DNA of 10,798 bases from Sabulitectum sp964386635 (GTDB lineage Bacteria > Fermentibacterota > Fermentibacteria > Fermentibacterales > JCC-6). The stretch spans positions 1 through 10,798 of the forward strand of contig CAYLRO010000065.1 in the NCBI GenBank assembly GCA_964386635.1. Direction: 5' to 3'. This document shows positions 1 to 6,534 of the stretch, in pieces. The notes below the pieces were generated by a model. It had not been told where the DNA came from. It did not search any database and saw only the letters and a list, made by a program, of their open reading frames with translations. The translations under genes were made by a program, and so were the position numbers. Position 1 is the first letter of the stretch, and every line of letters starts with the position of its first letter.

Positions 1-101
1 CTGGAGAACAGCTTGTAGAAACAGGTTGCTCAACCGGTGCGAGCCCCAATTCTACGGTGTGCAGACAGGGGTGTCAAGCTCTGTTCTGAAAGTGGCTGAA
101 G

Positions 102-117
102 GGGCTTGAATTAGCCC
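102..117 (-). terminator. weak hairpin downstream of the channel gene
   Basis: A 5-bp perfect stem (GGGCT/AGCCC) with a 6-nt loop lies 25 nt past the stop of the potassium-channel-like gene, the last gene of the minus-strand operon. On the minus strand it is followed by CTTC rather than a T run, so an intrinsic terminator is only a possibility. The rest of 1-141 holds no frame with a start, ribosome site and recognisable product. A second imperfect inverted repeat (CAGACAG with CTGTTCTG) lies around 62-88. Confidence 0.22.
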
Positions 118-141
118 TGCTTCCAATCCTGTACCGGCAGT

Positions 142-555
142 TCAGTCTGCAGGTGAATTGCTGCGAAAAGTGGTATTCCCCAGTGTCTCCAGCTCTGATT
201 CAATTGAAGATTCCATAGGGGTGTTATGGGTAGCCTGCCAGGATATCATTAGTGAATTCAGCGCTACCGATACAATAAGGCCGGACAGAATAACCCCGAT
301 GAATCCTGAGAGGATTGAAAGAAACCGGCCGTTCCTTGTTTTGGGAACGGTCTGTCCGTACCCAATTGTAAGAGCTGTTATAAAGATGAAGTAGGCTGCC
401 TTGGAGTAGCTGTTCCATTTCTCTATTTTGCAGGTTACCCTGGCAATAATCAGAAGAATACAGATAAGAAAAATAAGTATCGGACTTACCATGAAAAGGC
501 CGGTAGTAAAATACTCCAGAAACATCAGAGTAAACTTGAACGGCAGAAAATCCAT
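142..555 (-). CDS. two-TM potassium channel-like membrane protein
   Basis: This 137-aa protein has the layout of a KcsA-type ion channel subunit (Ion_trans_2 family): TM1 at about residues 16-40, a pore helix at about 52-62, the selectivity filter TIGYG at 63-67 and TM2 at about 78-102. The tail is polar, acidic and probably cytoplasmic. The filter matches canonical T[VI]GYG, which supports K+ conduction, but the following residue is Gln68 where Asp is usual. The start at 555 is chosen because AGGGGAG lies 4 nt upstream. An in-frame ATG at 690 would add 45 residues read from inside the upstream DUF5989 gene in another frame. The gene is last in the operon, 32 nt after DUF5989. It has no visible ligand-binding domain such as RCK. 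Its link to carbamoyl transfer is unknown. Family call is fairly sure; ion selectivity is inferred. Confidence 0.8.
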   Translation of the reverse strand: MDFLPFKFTLMFLEYFTTGLFMVSPILIFLICILLIIARVTCKIEKWNSYSKAAYFIFITALTIGYGQTVPKTRNGRFLSILSGFIGVILSGLIVSVALNSLMISWQATHNTPMESSIESELETLGNTTFRSNSPAD

Positions 556-587
556 TCTACTCCCCTGGTACGCCGGGAATATCTCCC

Positions 588-737
588 CTAGAAAATGGCA
601 TAGATGAATGGTGCCAGAGCAGAACCCTGCGTAAGAACCAGAATAAGACTGAGAAGCAGAAGCACTACGATGACAGGTGTAAGCCACCACTTCTTTCTTG
701 TTTTAAGAAAACCCGCGATCTCCGATAACTTGCTCAT
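588..737 (-). CDS. DUF5989 family small membrane protein
   Basis: A 49-aa protein that is easily missed because of its length. It starts MSKLSEIAGFLKTRKKWW and ends APFIYAIF. After a basic, aromatic N-terminal segment (Lys12, Arg14, Lys15, Lys16, Trp17, Trp18) comes a single TM helix at about residues 19-36, then the conserved-looking TQGSALAPFIY tail. This matches my knowledge of the DUF5989 family, typically about 50 aa and encoded next to a carbamoyltransferase and an SxtJ-type protein; the small sxtK gene of saxitoxin clusters occupies the same position. The start at 737 has AGGAG 4 nt upstream and lies 11 nt after the SxtJ stop. Its function is unknown; a role as a small membrane partner of SxtJ or the carbamoyltransferase is inferred from gene order alone. 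Confidence 0.88.
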   Translation of the reverse strand: MSKLSEIAGFLKTRKKWWLTPVIVVLLLLSLILVLTQGSALAPFIYAIF

Positions 738-748
738 TTTTCTCCTGA

Positions 749-1156
749 TCAGTAAGGTTTATCCGGCCTGACGGCGGGACCGTTTTCTTTTACATCTATC
801 CAGTATGAACTCTGGTTCCTGTTAAAACCCTTCCTGACAGGATCTTTTCCAAAAAGCCTCATTAAGAGACCGGTGGGCATTACACCGATAAAGAAAACCA
901 GAGTCAACAGAACATTTGTCATTACAAAACCCAGTACACCTGCAAAAGCCATCCAAACTTTCTCAACAGATGCAAGTATCCCTGGTCTGAGAAGGGCTGA
1001 AAGGAGAAACAAAAATGAACATCCGGCGAAAAACGGCCAGACTGTTTTCCCTCTTGCGAACAGGAGCAGTGATAGAATAGCAAGGGCAGAGAACATGGTA
1101 AAACCGAATTTCCTCAATTTCACTGCTTTCTGATCCGGGGAATCAGTCAAGTTCAT
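749..1156 (-). CDS. SxtJ family membrane protein
   Basis: A 135-aa membrane protein with hydrophobic segments at about residues 17-34, 37-56 and 66-95. The conserved-looking C-terminal part includes MPTGLLMRLFGKDP (93-106) and SSYW (116-119). This pattern, immediately after a carbamoyltransferase and before DUF5989, is that of the SxtJ family, named from the saxitoxin cluster of cyanobacteria. Its biochemical role is not established. The start at 1156 is preferred over the upstream ATG at 1183 because GGAGGGAG lies 4 nt upstream; it makes the gene overlap the carbamoyltransferase 3' end by 14 nt, suggesting translational coupling. The C-terminus (about 107-135) is polar and charged. Confidence 0.82.
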   Translation of the reverse strand: MNLTDSPDQKAVKLRKFGFTMFSALAILSLLLFARGKTVWPFFAGCSFLFLLSALLRPGILASVEKVWMAFAGVLGFVMTNVLLTLVFFIGVMPTGLLMRLFGKDPVRKGFNRNQSSYWIDVKENGPAVRPDKPY

Positions 1157-2969
1157 ATATCTCCCTCCAGTCCACATCCTCATTCAGAGGAGGCTGCTCC
1201 TCCTTCAGCAGAAGATGATTGCCAAGTGCCAGAACATCCATCTCTGTTCTCATAAAGCACAGATACGCATCCTGAGGAGTGCAGACAATAGGCTCTCCTC
1301 TGACATTGAAGCTTGTATTGATGAATACTCCGTAGCCTGTAAGTTCTCTGAAGGCTCTTAGAAGCTTTGCATATCTTGGATTGTGTTTCCCGTCCACAGA
1401 CTGAACCCTGGCAGAGTAATCAATATGAGTCACTGCAGGAATATCCGACCTGGGAATATTCAGTTTCTCAATGCCGAACAGATTCTGCTGTTCAGGTGTC
1501 ATGGAGTTACGTCTTTCCTGAGCCACCTGGGCCACAAGCAGCATGTAAGGACTTGCTCCGTCTATTTCAAAGTACTCGCGGCAGTTTTCCAGAAGCACCG
1601 AAGGGGCAAAAGGCCGGAATGATTCTCTGTTCTTGATTTTCAGATTCATTGTAGTCTGCATCGTCTGAGATCTGGCATCACCGATAATGGATCTGTTTCC
1701 AAGGGCTCTCGGGCCAAACTCCATTCTTCCCTGATACCATCCTGCAACTTTACCCTGATCTATAAGACTGGCAGTCTCTGCAATAATGCCGTCATCGCTG
1801 AGAGTTCTGTGAGGAATGTTTCCTGACTCAAGGAAAGACTCGATTTCATCATTGGACCACTCAGGCCCAAGGTAGGAACCGCTCTGGGAATCGTTCACGC
1901 CATCTGCAGTTCGTTCATTACCCAGCACCTGATACCAGGCAAAAAGAGCAGCACCCAGTGCTCCGCCTGCATCACCGGCAGCAGGCTGGATCCAGATGTC
2001 ATCAAATATCTTTTCTTTGAGGATCTTCCCGTTTGCCACACAGTTCAGGGCAACACCTCCGGCGAGACAGAGATTTTTCTCTCCGGTTTCCTTCCGGACA
2101 TGCCTTGCAGTGCGGAGCATTATCTCTTCAGCAACTGACTGCACCGAAGCCGCAAGGTCCATCTCTCTCTGTGTGAGAGCGCTTTCGGGTTTCCTGGGAG
2201 GGCTGCCAAACAGTTTGTGGAACTTCCCTGATGTCATTGTAAGACCCTGACAGTAGTTGAAGTATTCCATGTTCAGACTGAAACTGCCGTCGTCTCTGAG
2301 ATCAACCAGCTCATTCAGGATCAGATCTCTGAATCTGGGAGTACCGTAAGGAGCAAGACCCATAACCTTGTATTCGCCTGAGTTTACACGAAAGCCGGTG
2401 TAATAGGTGAACGCTGTATATAGAAGACCCAGGCTGTGAGGAAAGTGCAATTCCTTTCGAAGCTGTATAGAATTGCCGGAGCCGGTACCCCAGGAACTGG
2501 TTGTCCACTCACCGACTCCATCCATTGTGATAATCGCTGCGGTCTTGAAGGGACTTGGGAAAAAAGCCGAGGCTGCGTGGGCCTGATGATGTTCAGGGAA
2601 AAGAATCTCTCCCTTGTAGCCGTTCAGGTGCTTCTTGATCCTGTCGCCCATCCACAGTTTTTCCTTTAACCACAGGGGCATTGACTTCAGAAATGAAGGT
2701 AACCCTGCCGGAGTGAAAGAAAGATATGTTTCAAGCAGACGCTCAAACTTCAGAAAAGGTTTATCGTAGAAAACTACATGATCGATATTCGCCGGTTCCA
2801 GTTCTGCCTGCGAAAGACAGTAGCTGATAGCACTGGAAGGGAATCTGTAGTCATGTTTCTTCCTTGTGAATCGTTCTTCCTGAGCAGCGGCAACAATTTT
2901 CCCGTTCTGAATAAGACATGCCGCTGAATCATGGTAAAAGGCAGAGATGCCCAGAATGCTACCAGCGAT
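1143..2969 (-). CDS. NodU/CmcH-family carbamoyltransferase, ATC start
   Basis: A complete 608-aa O-carbamoyltransferase of the NodU/CmcH/TobZ type, which uses carbamoyl phosphate and ATP through a carbamoyl-adenylate to carbamoylate a hydroxyl group. The N-terminal Kae1-like domain shows ILGISAFYHDSAACLI from residue 5 (His13), EERFTRKKHD (31-40), the metal-site motif HHQAHA (127-132), LAGGVALNCVANG (303-315) and PAAGDAGGALGAA (329-341). The C-terminal YrdC-like domain has GRMEFGPRALGNRS (414-427) and NTSFNVRGEPIVCTP (551-565). Length is normal for the family. The first in-frame ATG is at 2681 (residue 97), too late because the essential N-terminal motifs lie upstream. A stop at 2975-2973 blocks further extension, and no ATG, GTG or TTG lies between it and residue 97. 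I chose ATC at 2969, 6 nt after GGAGGT. The acceptor substrate is unknown; the SxtJ/DUF5989 neighbours support a small-molecule or envelope-glycan modification operon. Confidence 0.9.
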   Translation of the reverse strand: MAGSILGISAFYHDSAACLIQNGKIVAAAQEERFTRKKHDYRFPSSAISYCLSQAELEPANIDHVVFYDKPFLKFERLLETYLSFTPAGLPSFLKSMPLWLKEKLWMGDRIKKHLNGYKGEILFPEHHQAHAASAFFPSPFKTAAIITMDGVGEWTTSSWGTGSGNSIQLRKELHFPHSLGLLYTAFTYYTGFRVNSGEYKVMGLAPYGTPRFRDLILNELVDLRDDGSFSLNMEYFNYCQGLTMTSGKFHKLFGSPPRKPESALTQREMDLAASVQSVAEEIMLRTARHVRKETGEKNLCLAGGVALNCVANGKILKEKIFDDIWIQPAAGDAGGALGAALFAWYQVLGNERTADGVNDSQSGSYLGPEWSNDEIESFLESGNIPHRTLSDDGIIAETASLIDQGKVAGWYQGRMEFGPRALGNRSIIGDARSQTMQTTMNLKIKNRESFRPFAPSVLLENCREYFEIDGASPYMLLVAQVAQERRNSMTPEQQNLFGIEKLNIPRSDIPAVTHIDYSARVQSVDGKHNPRYAKLLRAFRELTGYGVFINTSFNVRGEPIVCTPQDAYLCFMRTEMDVLALGNHLLLKEEQPPLNEDVDWREIYELD

Positions 2970-2975
2970 TTTTCA

Positions 2976-2981
2976 ACCTCC
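2976..2981 (-). promoter_or_regulatory. strong ribosome binding site deciding the ATC start
   Basis: GGAGGT on the minus strand, a perfect anti-16S match, is followed by TGAAAA and then ATC. The TGA inside this spacer is in frame with the carbamoyltransferase, so translation must begin after it. The 6-nt spacing points to the ATC at 2969-2967 as initiation codon and argues against the distant ATG at 2681, which has no comparable site. Confidence 0.7.
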
Positions 2982-3011
2982 AGTTGATAATTTTTTCATA
3001 AAACTCAGTGG

Positions 3012-3040
3012 AAGATACAAGGAATCCGGTACAAACTCAA
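3012..3040 (-). promoter_or_regulatory. candidate sigma-70-like promoter for the carbamoyltransferase operon
   Basis: On the minus strand TTGAGT (3040-3035) and TATCTT (3017-3012) are separated by exactly 17 nt. Each hexamer has two mismatches to the E. coli consensus. Transcription would start near 3005, giving a leader of about 36 nt before the ribosome site and ATC start. It lies in the 96-nt gap after the histidine kinase, so it could give the operon expression independent of the kinase. If the host belongs to Bacteroidota proper, the consensus differs and this call weakens. Confidence 0.3.
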
Positions 3041-3065
3041 TAATAAGGGTAGCATCAGATATGGA

Positions 3066-5048
3066 TTACAGCCCTGCAGCACGGGCAACTGCTTCAAGAA
3101 GAACATTCATGCTGAACGGTTTTGCAAGTGAATCGGTAAAACCGTAATCCTGGAAATTTGCCATTACTGCGTTGTTTGAATACCCGCTGGCAACGATAAT
3201 CCTGGCAGAGGGATTGATAACGCGGATCTTTTGCGCTGTTTCTACTCCGCCGAGCCCTCCGGGAACTGTAATATCAGTGATCACAACGTCAAAGGGCTTC
3301 TGATTCATGAACGCCGTCCGGTACATCTCAATCGCCAACCCGCCTTCTTCAGCGGTTTCCACCGTATATCCGTGTTTTCTGAGCATCTCGGAGACCACCA
3401 GACGAACACTGTATTCGTCATCCATTATCAGGATTCTTCCCTTACCCATGGCAAGAACAGGCTGCTGCAGAGGCGGAACTTCCCTGACCGGCTTATCTGA
3501 TGAGGGCAGATGAATGAAGAATACAGTACCGGAACCGGCAGAGGGCTCCACTGTAATGCTGCCGTAATGGTTCTTGATAATTGAGTACACTGTAGCCAGC
3601 CCTAAACCGCTGCCGGAACTCTTTGTTGTAAAATAAGGGTCGAATATTCTGCTGTGAATGCTCTCAGGAATGCCAGGTCCCGTGTCGCTGAAAGAGAGCC
3701 TCAAATACATTCCACAGGGAAGTGTAAATCTGTTGTTGTCAGCAAGTTCAATGTTCTCAGCAGAAATGATAATTTCTCCGCCCGTCGGAACAGCCTGAAC
3801 TGAATTCAGCACCAGATTGTTAACAACCTGACCCAGTTGTGATTCATCTGCTTCTGCAGCCCGGAGGTTCTCTGCCAGTTCGAAACGGACTGTTGACCCT
3901 GAACCTGTTACTGCGAAGAGAGCAGCCTCCCTGATAACCTGGCGGACATCAAGCGTCCTTCTCACTGGCTTCCCACCTCTTGAAAAAGTCAGAAGCTGCC
4001 TTGTCAGATCACTGGCTCTTATGGTTGCTTTCTCAGCCTGCTCAAGCTTCTCGTTCACTCTTTCATCTGATGATGAATAGAGTTTCGCAAGAGAGATGTT
4101 CCCCAGAATTGCAGCCATGATGTTGTTGAAATCATGGGCAATCCCACCTGCAAGAATACCGATAGATTCCAGCTTCTGATTCTTCAGTATTTCTGCTTCC
4201 AGAGCTTTCTTTGAAGAGATGTCTCTTATAATCCCGTCAATGGTCTGAATTTGATTCTCCTCACTGATGGTTGCCGTAGCGGAAATTGAAGCCCAGAAGG
4301 GTTTCCCTTTTATCGTAACCAGCTCAACCTCGTAACTCTCTACTCGTCCTGACTCCAACAGAGTGGATATGAACCAGCGCCGGTCATCCGGGTTCAGATA
4401 CCGTTCTCCTACAGGAACTGAGAATAGAGATTCCTTCGATTCTTCTTCAAACAGCTTAACCATGGCAGAGTTTGCAGATATGCAGTTCCCTTTAAAATCT
4501 GTTGTGTAAGCCGCCACTGGAAGATTCTCCACGAGTTTTGCATACCTGATATTTCTCAGCTGAAGCTTTCTCTGTATCTCTTCAGCTTTCTTCCTGTCGG
4601 CGACATCTTCTGTAAGAACAACCACATATTCTATGCCGCCGTTGTTTCCCTGAATACCGTAGAATCTCTGCTGAACCCATCGATTAACTTCTGACACATA
4701 AACAGCATCAAGAACCAGAACACCACCCTTTTCATAGATGTCCCGAACTCTTTTCTGATTCTCACCTAGATAGTTATCCCTGTAATCCATCTGCAGTTCA
4801 TCACGCCTGGATGCCAGGGCTTTCTCAACTTCCTCCCGGGATTTATCCCATATCTCGATCCAGGACCTGTTACACAGAACAAGATTCCCGTGCTTGTCTC
4901 TGACGGAAATGCCCAGTGGAGACTGCTGGATTATTGCATTGTTGATTCTTTCCTCGGGAGACTGGTCTCTGTTCTTCAGCATGTTCTCCAGTCTGGAAAT
5001 CCTGGTATGTGCAGAAGAGAGATTACCGGAATCACTTGAATTAGCCAT
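3066..5048 (-). CDS. soluble hybrid histidine kinase (PAS-PAS-HisKA-HATPase-REC)
   Basis: A 660-aa hybrid sensor kinase. A short coiled-coil-like N-terminus (about 12-36) leads into PAS domain 1 (about 37-150), PAS domain 2 (about 168-280), the HisKA helix with GGIAHDFNN (phospho-acceptor His305), and the ATPase domain with N box NNLVLNS (410-416), G1 DTGPGI (455-460), F box FDPYFTT (469-475) and G2 GSGLGL (479-484). A C-terminal receiver follows, with acidic pair Asp543/Asp544, phospho-acceptor Asp592, Ser621 and Lys643. All catalytic residues are present. No TM segment or signal peptide is visible, so it should sense a cytoplasmic cue through PAS. The start at 5048 is set by AGGAG 6 nt upstream; the longer frame to 5309 would run into the divergent gene. 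No DNA-binding domain or separate regulator gene is in the window, so its output partner lies elsewhere. Its place before the carbamoyltransferase operon may mean co-transcription. Confidence 0.92.
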   Translation of the reverse strand: MANSSDSGNLSSAHTRISRLENMLKNRDQSPEERINNAIIQQSPLGISVRDKHGNLVLCNRSWIEIWDKSREEVEKALASRRDELQMDYRDNYLGENQKRVRDIYEKGGVLVLDAVYVSEVNRWVQQRFYGIQGNNGGIEYVVVLTEDVADRKKAEEIQRKLQLRNIRYAKLVENLPVAAYTTDFKGNCISANSAMVKLFEEESKESLFSVPVGERYLNPDDRRWFISTLLESGRVESYEVELVTIKGKPFWASISATATISEENQIQTIDGIIRDISSKKALEAEILKNQKLESIGILAGGIAHDFNNIMAAILGNISLAKLYSSSDERVNEKLEQAEKATIRASDLTRQLLTFSRGGKPVRRTLDVRQVIREAALFAVTGSGSTVRFELAENLRAAEADESQLGQVVNNLVLNSVQAVPTGGEIIISAENIELADNNRFTLPCGMYLRLSFSDTGPGIPESIHSRIFDPYFTTKSSGSGLGLATVYSIIKNHYGSITVEPSAGSGTVFFIHLPSSDKPVREVPPLQQPVLAMGKGRILIMDDEYSVRLVVSEMLRKHGYTVETAEEGGLAIEMYRTAFMNQKPFDVVITDITVPGGLGGVETAQKIRVINPSARIIVASGYSNNAVMANFQDYGFTDSLAKPFSMNVLLEAVARAAGL

Positions 5049-5092
5049 ATACATCTCCTGGTCAGACTGGTAAACAGAATATAACAGCAACC

Positions 5093-5132
5093 GGTTCAGC
5101 TGGTTCACAGGCGCAATACGAAAACATACTGT
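5093..5132 (+). promoter_or_regulatory. candidate promoter with GGTTCA direct repeats
   Basis: The 139-bp divergent region between the kinase and the secreted propeller gene contains TTCACA (5104-5109) and TACTGT (5127-5132), spaced 17 nt apart and reading toward the plus-strand gene. The -35 element is good (one mismatch) and the -10 poor. Two GGTTCA copies at 5093-5098 and 5102-5107, in 9-nt register, overlap the -35 box, and AACCGGTT nearby is palindromic. This could be an operator. I saw no convincing promoter toward the kinase. Confidence 0.25.
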
Positions 5133-5187
5133 TGCACTCCACCGGTGAGGAATGAATATTCGACTTCTCTTAAGTGAAAGGACAGTA

Positions 5188-6534
5188 ATGAATTTCCTGA
5201 CAGTCGCTCTTGTCTCACTGATGCCGTTCAACACATCTCTTACATATCCCGATAACCAGGAGGGTAAAGGCGCTGTTCTCACATCGTTCGGATGCATCTC
5301 TGCAGCCACGACTCTTCTGGATCCAAGCGGAAATACTCAGATACTCACAGCAGCCTTTGACCAGGCAGGCTCCCTGATCTGGTCAGATTCCATCTACTGG
5401 GATCAAAGCTCCCAGCTGATCTCCCTCTGCAGTACCGGAGGAGCCATTGTCTACTGCGGTTCCAGTTCCAATCCATCCACATCAGAAGATGCTCTTGCAT
5501 ATGTCATTGATGAGAATTGTCAGGAACAGTGGACCTGCAATCTTGAATTGAGCCTGCAGGAACGCTTTACCTCAGCGGCTATGGGAACAGGGGGTGCTAT
5601 TGTCTGCGCTGGAAGCACAAACAGCCTGGGAGCTGGAGGAAACGATGTTCTGATAGTGGAATCAGACCAGAGCGGAGTTCCTGTGTGGCAGAAAACATAT
5701 GGCACAACCGGGGAAGAAGCGGTCTATCACATCTCTCCCTGCGATGATGGAGGGTATATAATGGCCTGCCAGGCAATGGACTGGGGAGCAGGTCTTGGAG
5801 ATTACTGGATAATCAGAATCAACAGCAAAGGAGATTCTCTCTGGACAGGCACCTATGGAGGACCTGAGTTCGATTACCCCTGGAGGGTGATTCAGAATGG
5901 GGAATTCTTCTATGTGGCGGGAAACACCCTGTCTTACGGTGAAGGCAGCTACGACTGGTGGATTCTCAAGCTTGACGGTTCAGGTAACCTTGTCTGGAGC
6001 AGAACCTGGGGGTACGAAAACACAGACACCTGCATGGCTCTGGAAATAAGGGGAACCGGAGTTATCGTTGCAGGAATGTCAGAGCCGGTGCTTAATACAA
6101 TCCAGGCAACAGCTGTAACTTTCGATGAAAATGGAAATGTCACTGATGAATGGTTCTTCCAGCCGGGTATGTTCAGGTCGGTTTACGAAACACCGGAAGG
6201 TAATTACCTGTTTGGTGGATCAACCTGGGCAACGGATGAAGATCTCTGGGCTCTTTGCACAGACTCCACAGGATTCACTCCGGAGATGGGTGTAGAAGAT
6301 GCCCCTGCCTCCAGGGAAATACAACTGACTTCAAATCCGGTTTCCTCTGTTCTTCAGGTAATGCTGCCTGAGACAGTGAAGAGTGTTGCAGTAATCGATC
6401 TCGCCGGAAGAGTTGTCGCTGAATCAGATACCGAAGACGGAAGGGTTTCCATGAATGTATCCGGGCTTCCGGCAGGTATCTACACTCTGAAAGCTGACAA
6501 CAACTCTGGAACTCTGTTCGCTGTGCTGAGATAA
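5188..6534 (+). CDS. secreted beta-propeller-like protein with type IX sorting domain
   Basis: A 448-aa exported protein. A hydrophobic N-terminus (about 1-19) serves as signal peptide. The body has about six repeats of roughly 50 residues (near 65-116, 117-168, 169-219, 220-270, 271-321, 322-366). Each carries a pattern like GGxxVxAGxT...GxGxxDxWIxxxxxxGxxxW; the best copies include GDYWIIRINSKGDSLW (204-219) and YDWWILKLDGSGNLVW (255-270). This implies a beta-propeller or similar all-beta fold. The last 75 residues have the shape of a T9SS type A sorting domain: SNPVSS (382-387), VAVIDLAGRVV (400-410) and SGLPAGIYTLKA (425-436). It is therefore probably secreted by the type IX system and retained at the cell surface or released. 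The start at 5188 follows AAAGGA with 5-nt spacing. The alternative at 5152 adds 12 residues including two Arg but has a poorly spaced ribosome site. Ligand and function are unknown. Confidence 0.82.
   Translation: MNFLTVALVSLMPFNTSLTYPDNQEGKGAVLTSFGCISAATTLLDPSGNTQILTAAFDQAGSLIWSDSIYWDQSSQLISLCSTGGAIVYCGSSSNPSTSEDALAYVIDENCQEQWTCNLELSLQERFTSAAMGTGGAIVCAGSTNSLGAGGNDVLIVESDQSGVPVWQKTYGTTGEEAVYHISPCDDGGYIMACQAMDWGAGLGDYWIIRINSKGDSLWTGTYGGPEFDYPWRVIQNGEFFYVAGNTLSYGEGSYDWWILKLDGSGNLVWSRTWGYENTDTCMALEIRGTGVIVAGMSEPVLNTIQATAVTFDENGNVTDEWFFQPGMFRSVYETPEGNYLFGGSTWATDEDLWALCTDSTGFTPEMGVEDAPASREIQLTSNPVSSVLQVMLPETVKSVAVIDLAGRVVAESDTEDGRVSMNVSGLPAGIYTLKADNNSGTLFAVLR

Noticed and set aside
1..141. Possible RNA gene or the start of another gene on the minus strand
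   Set aside because: A GGTGCGAGCCCC stretch recalls a tRNA T-arm but no cloverleaf or TTCGA loop forms. The short open minus-strand frame to the edge has no convincing start or ribosome site.
556..690. Longer start for the channel protein at 690
   Set aside because: The added 45 residues come from the DUF5989 gene read in another frame; the ATG at 555 has its own strong ribosome site.
5152..5187. ATG at 5152 as start of the secreted propeller protein
   Set aside because: Its only purine-rich stretch is 1 nt from the ATG, too close. The ATG at 5188 has AAAGGA at 5 nt. Kept as an alternative because the extra residues would add positive charge to the signal peptide.
5049..5309. 87-residue N-terminal extension of the histidine kinase to an ATG at 5309
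   Set aside because: It overlaps the start of the divergent secreted-protein gene, has no PAS or TM character, and the ATG at 5048 has a well-spaced AGGAG.
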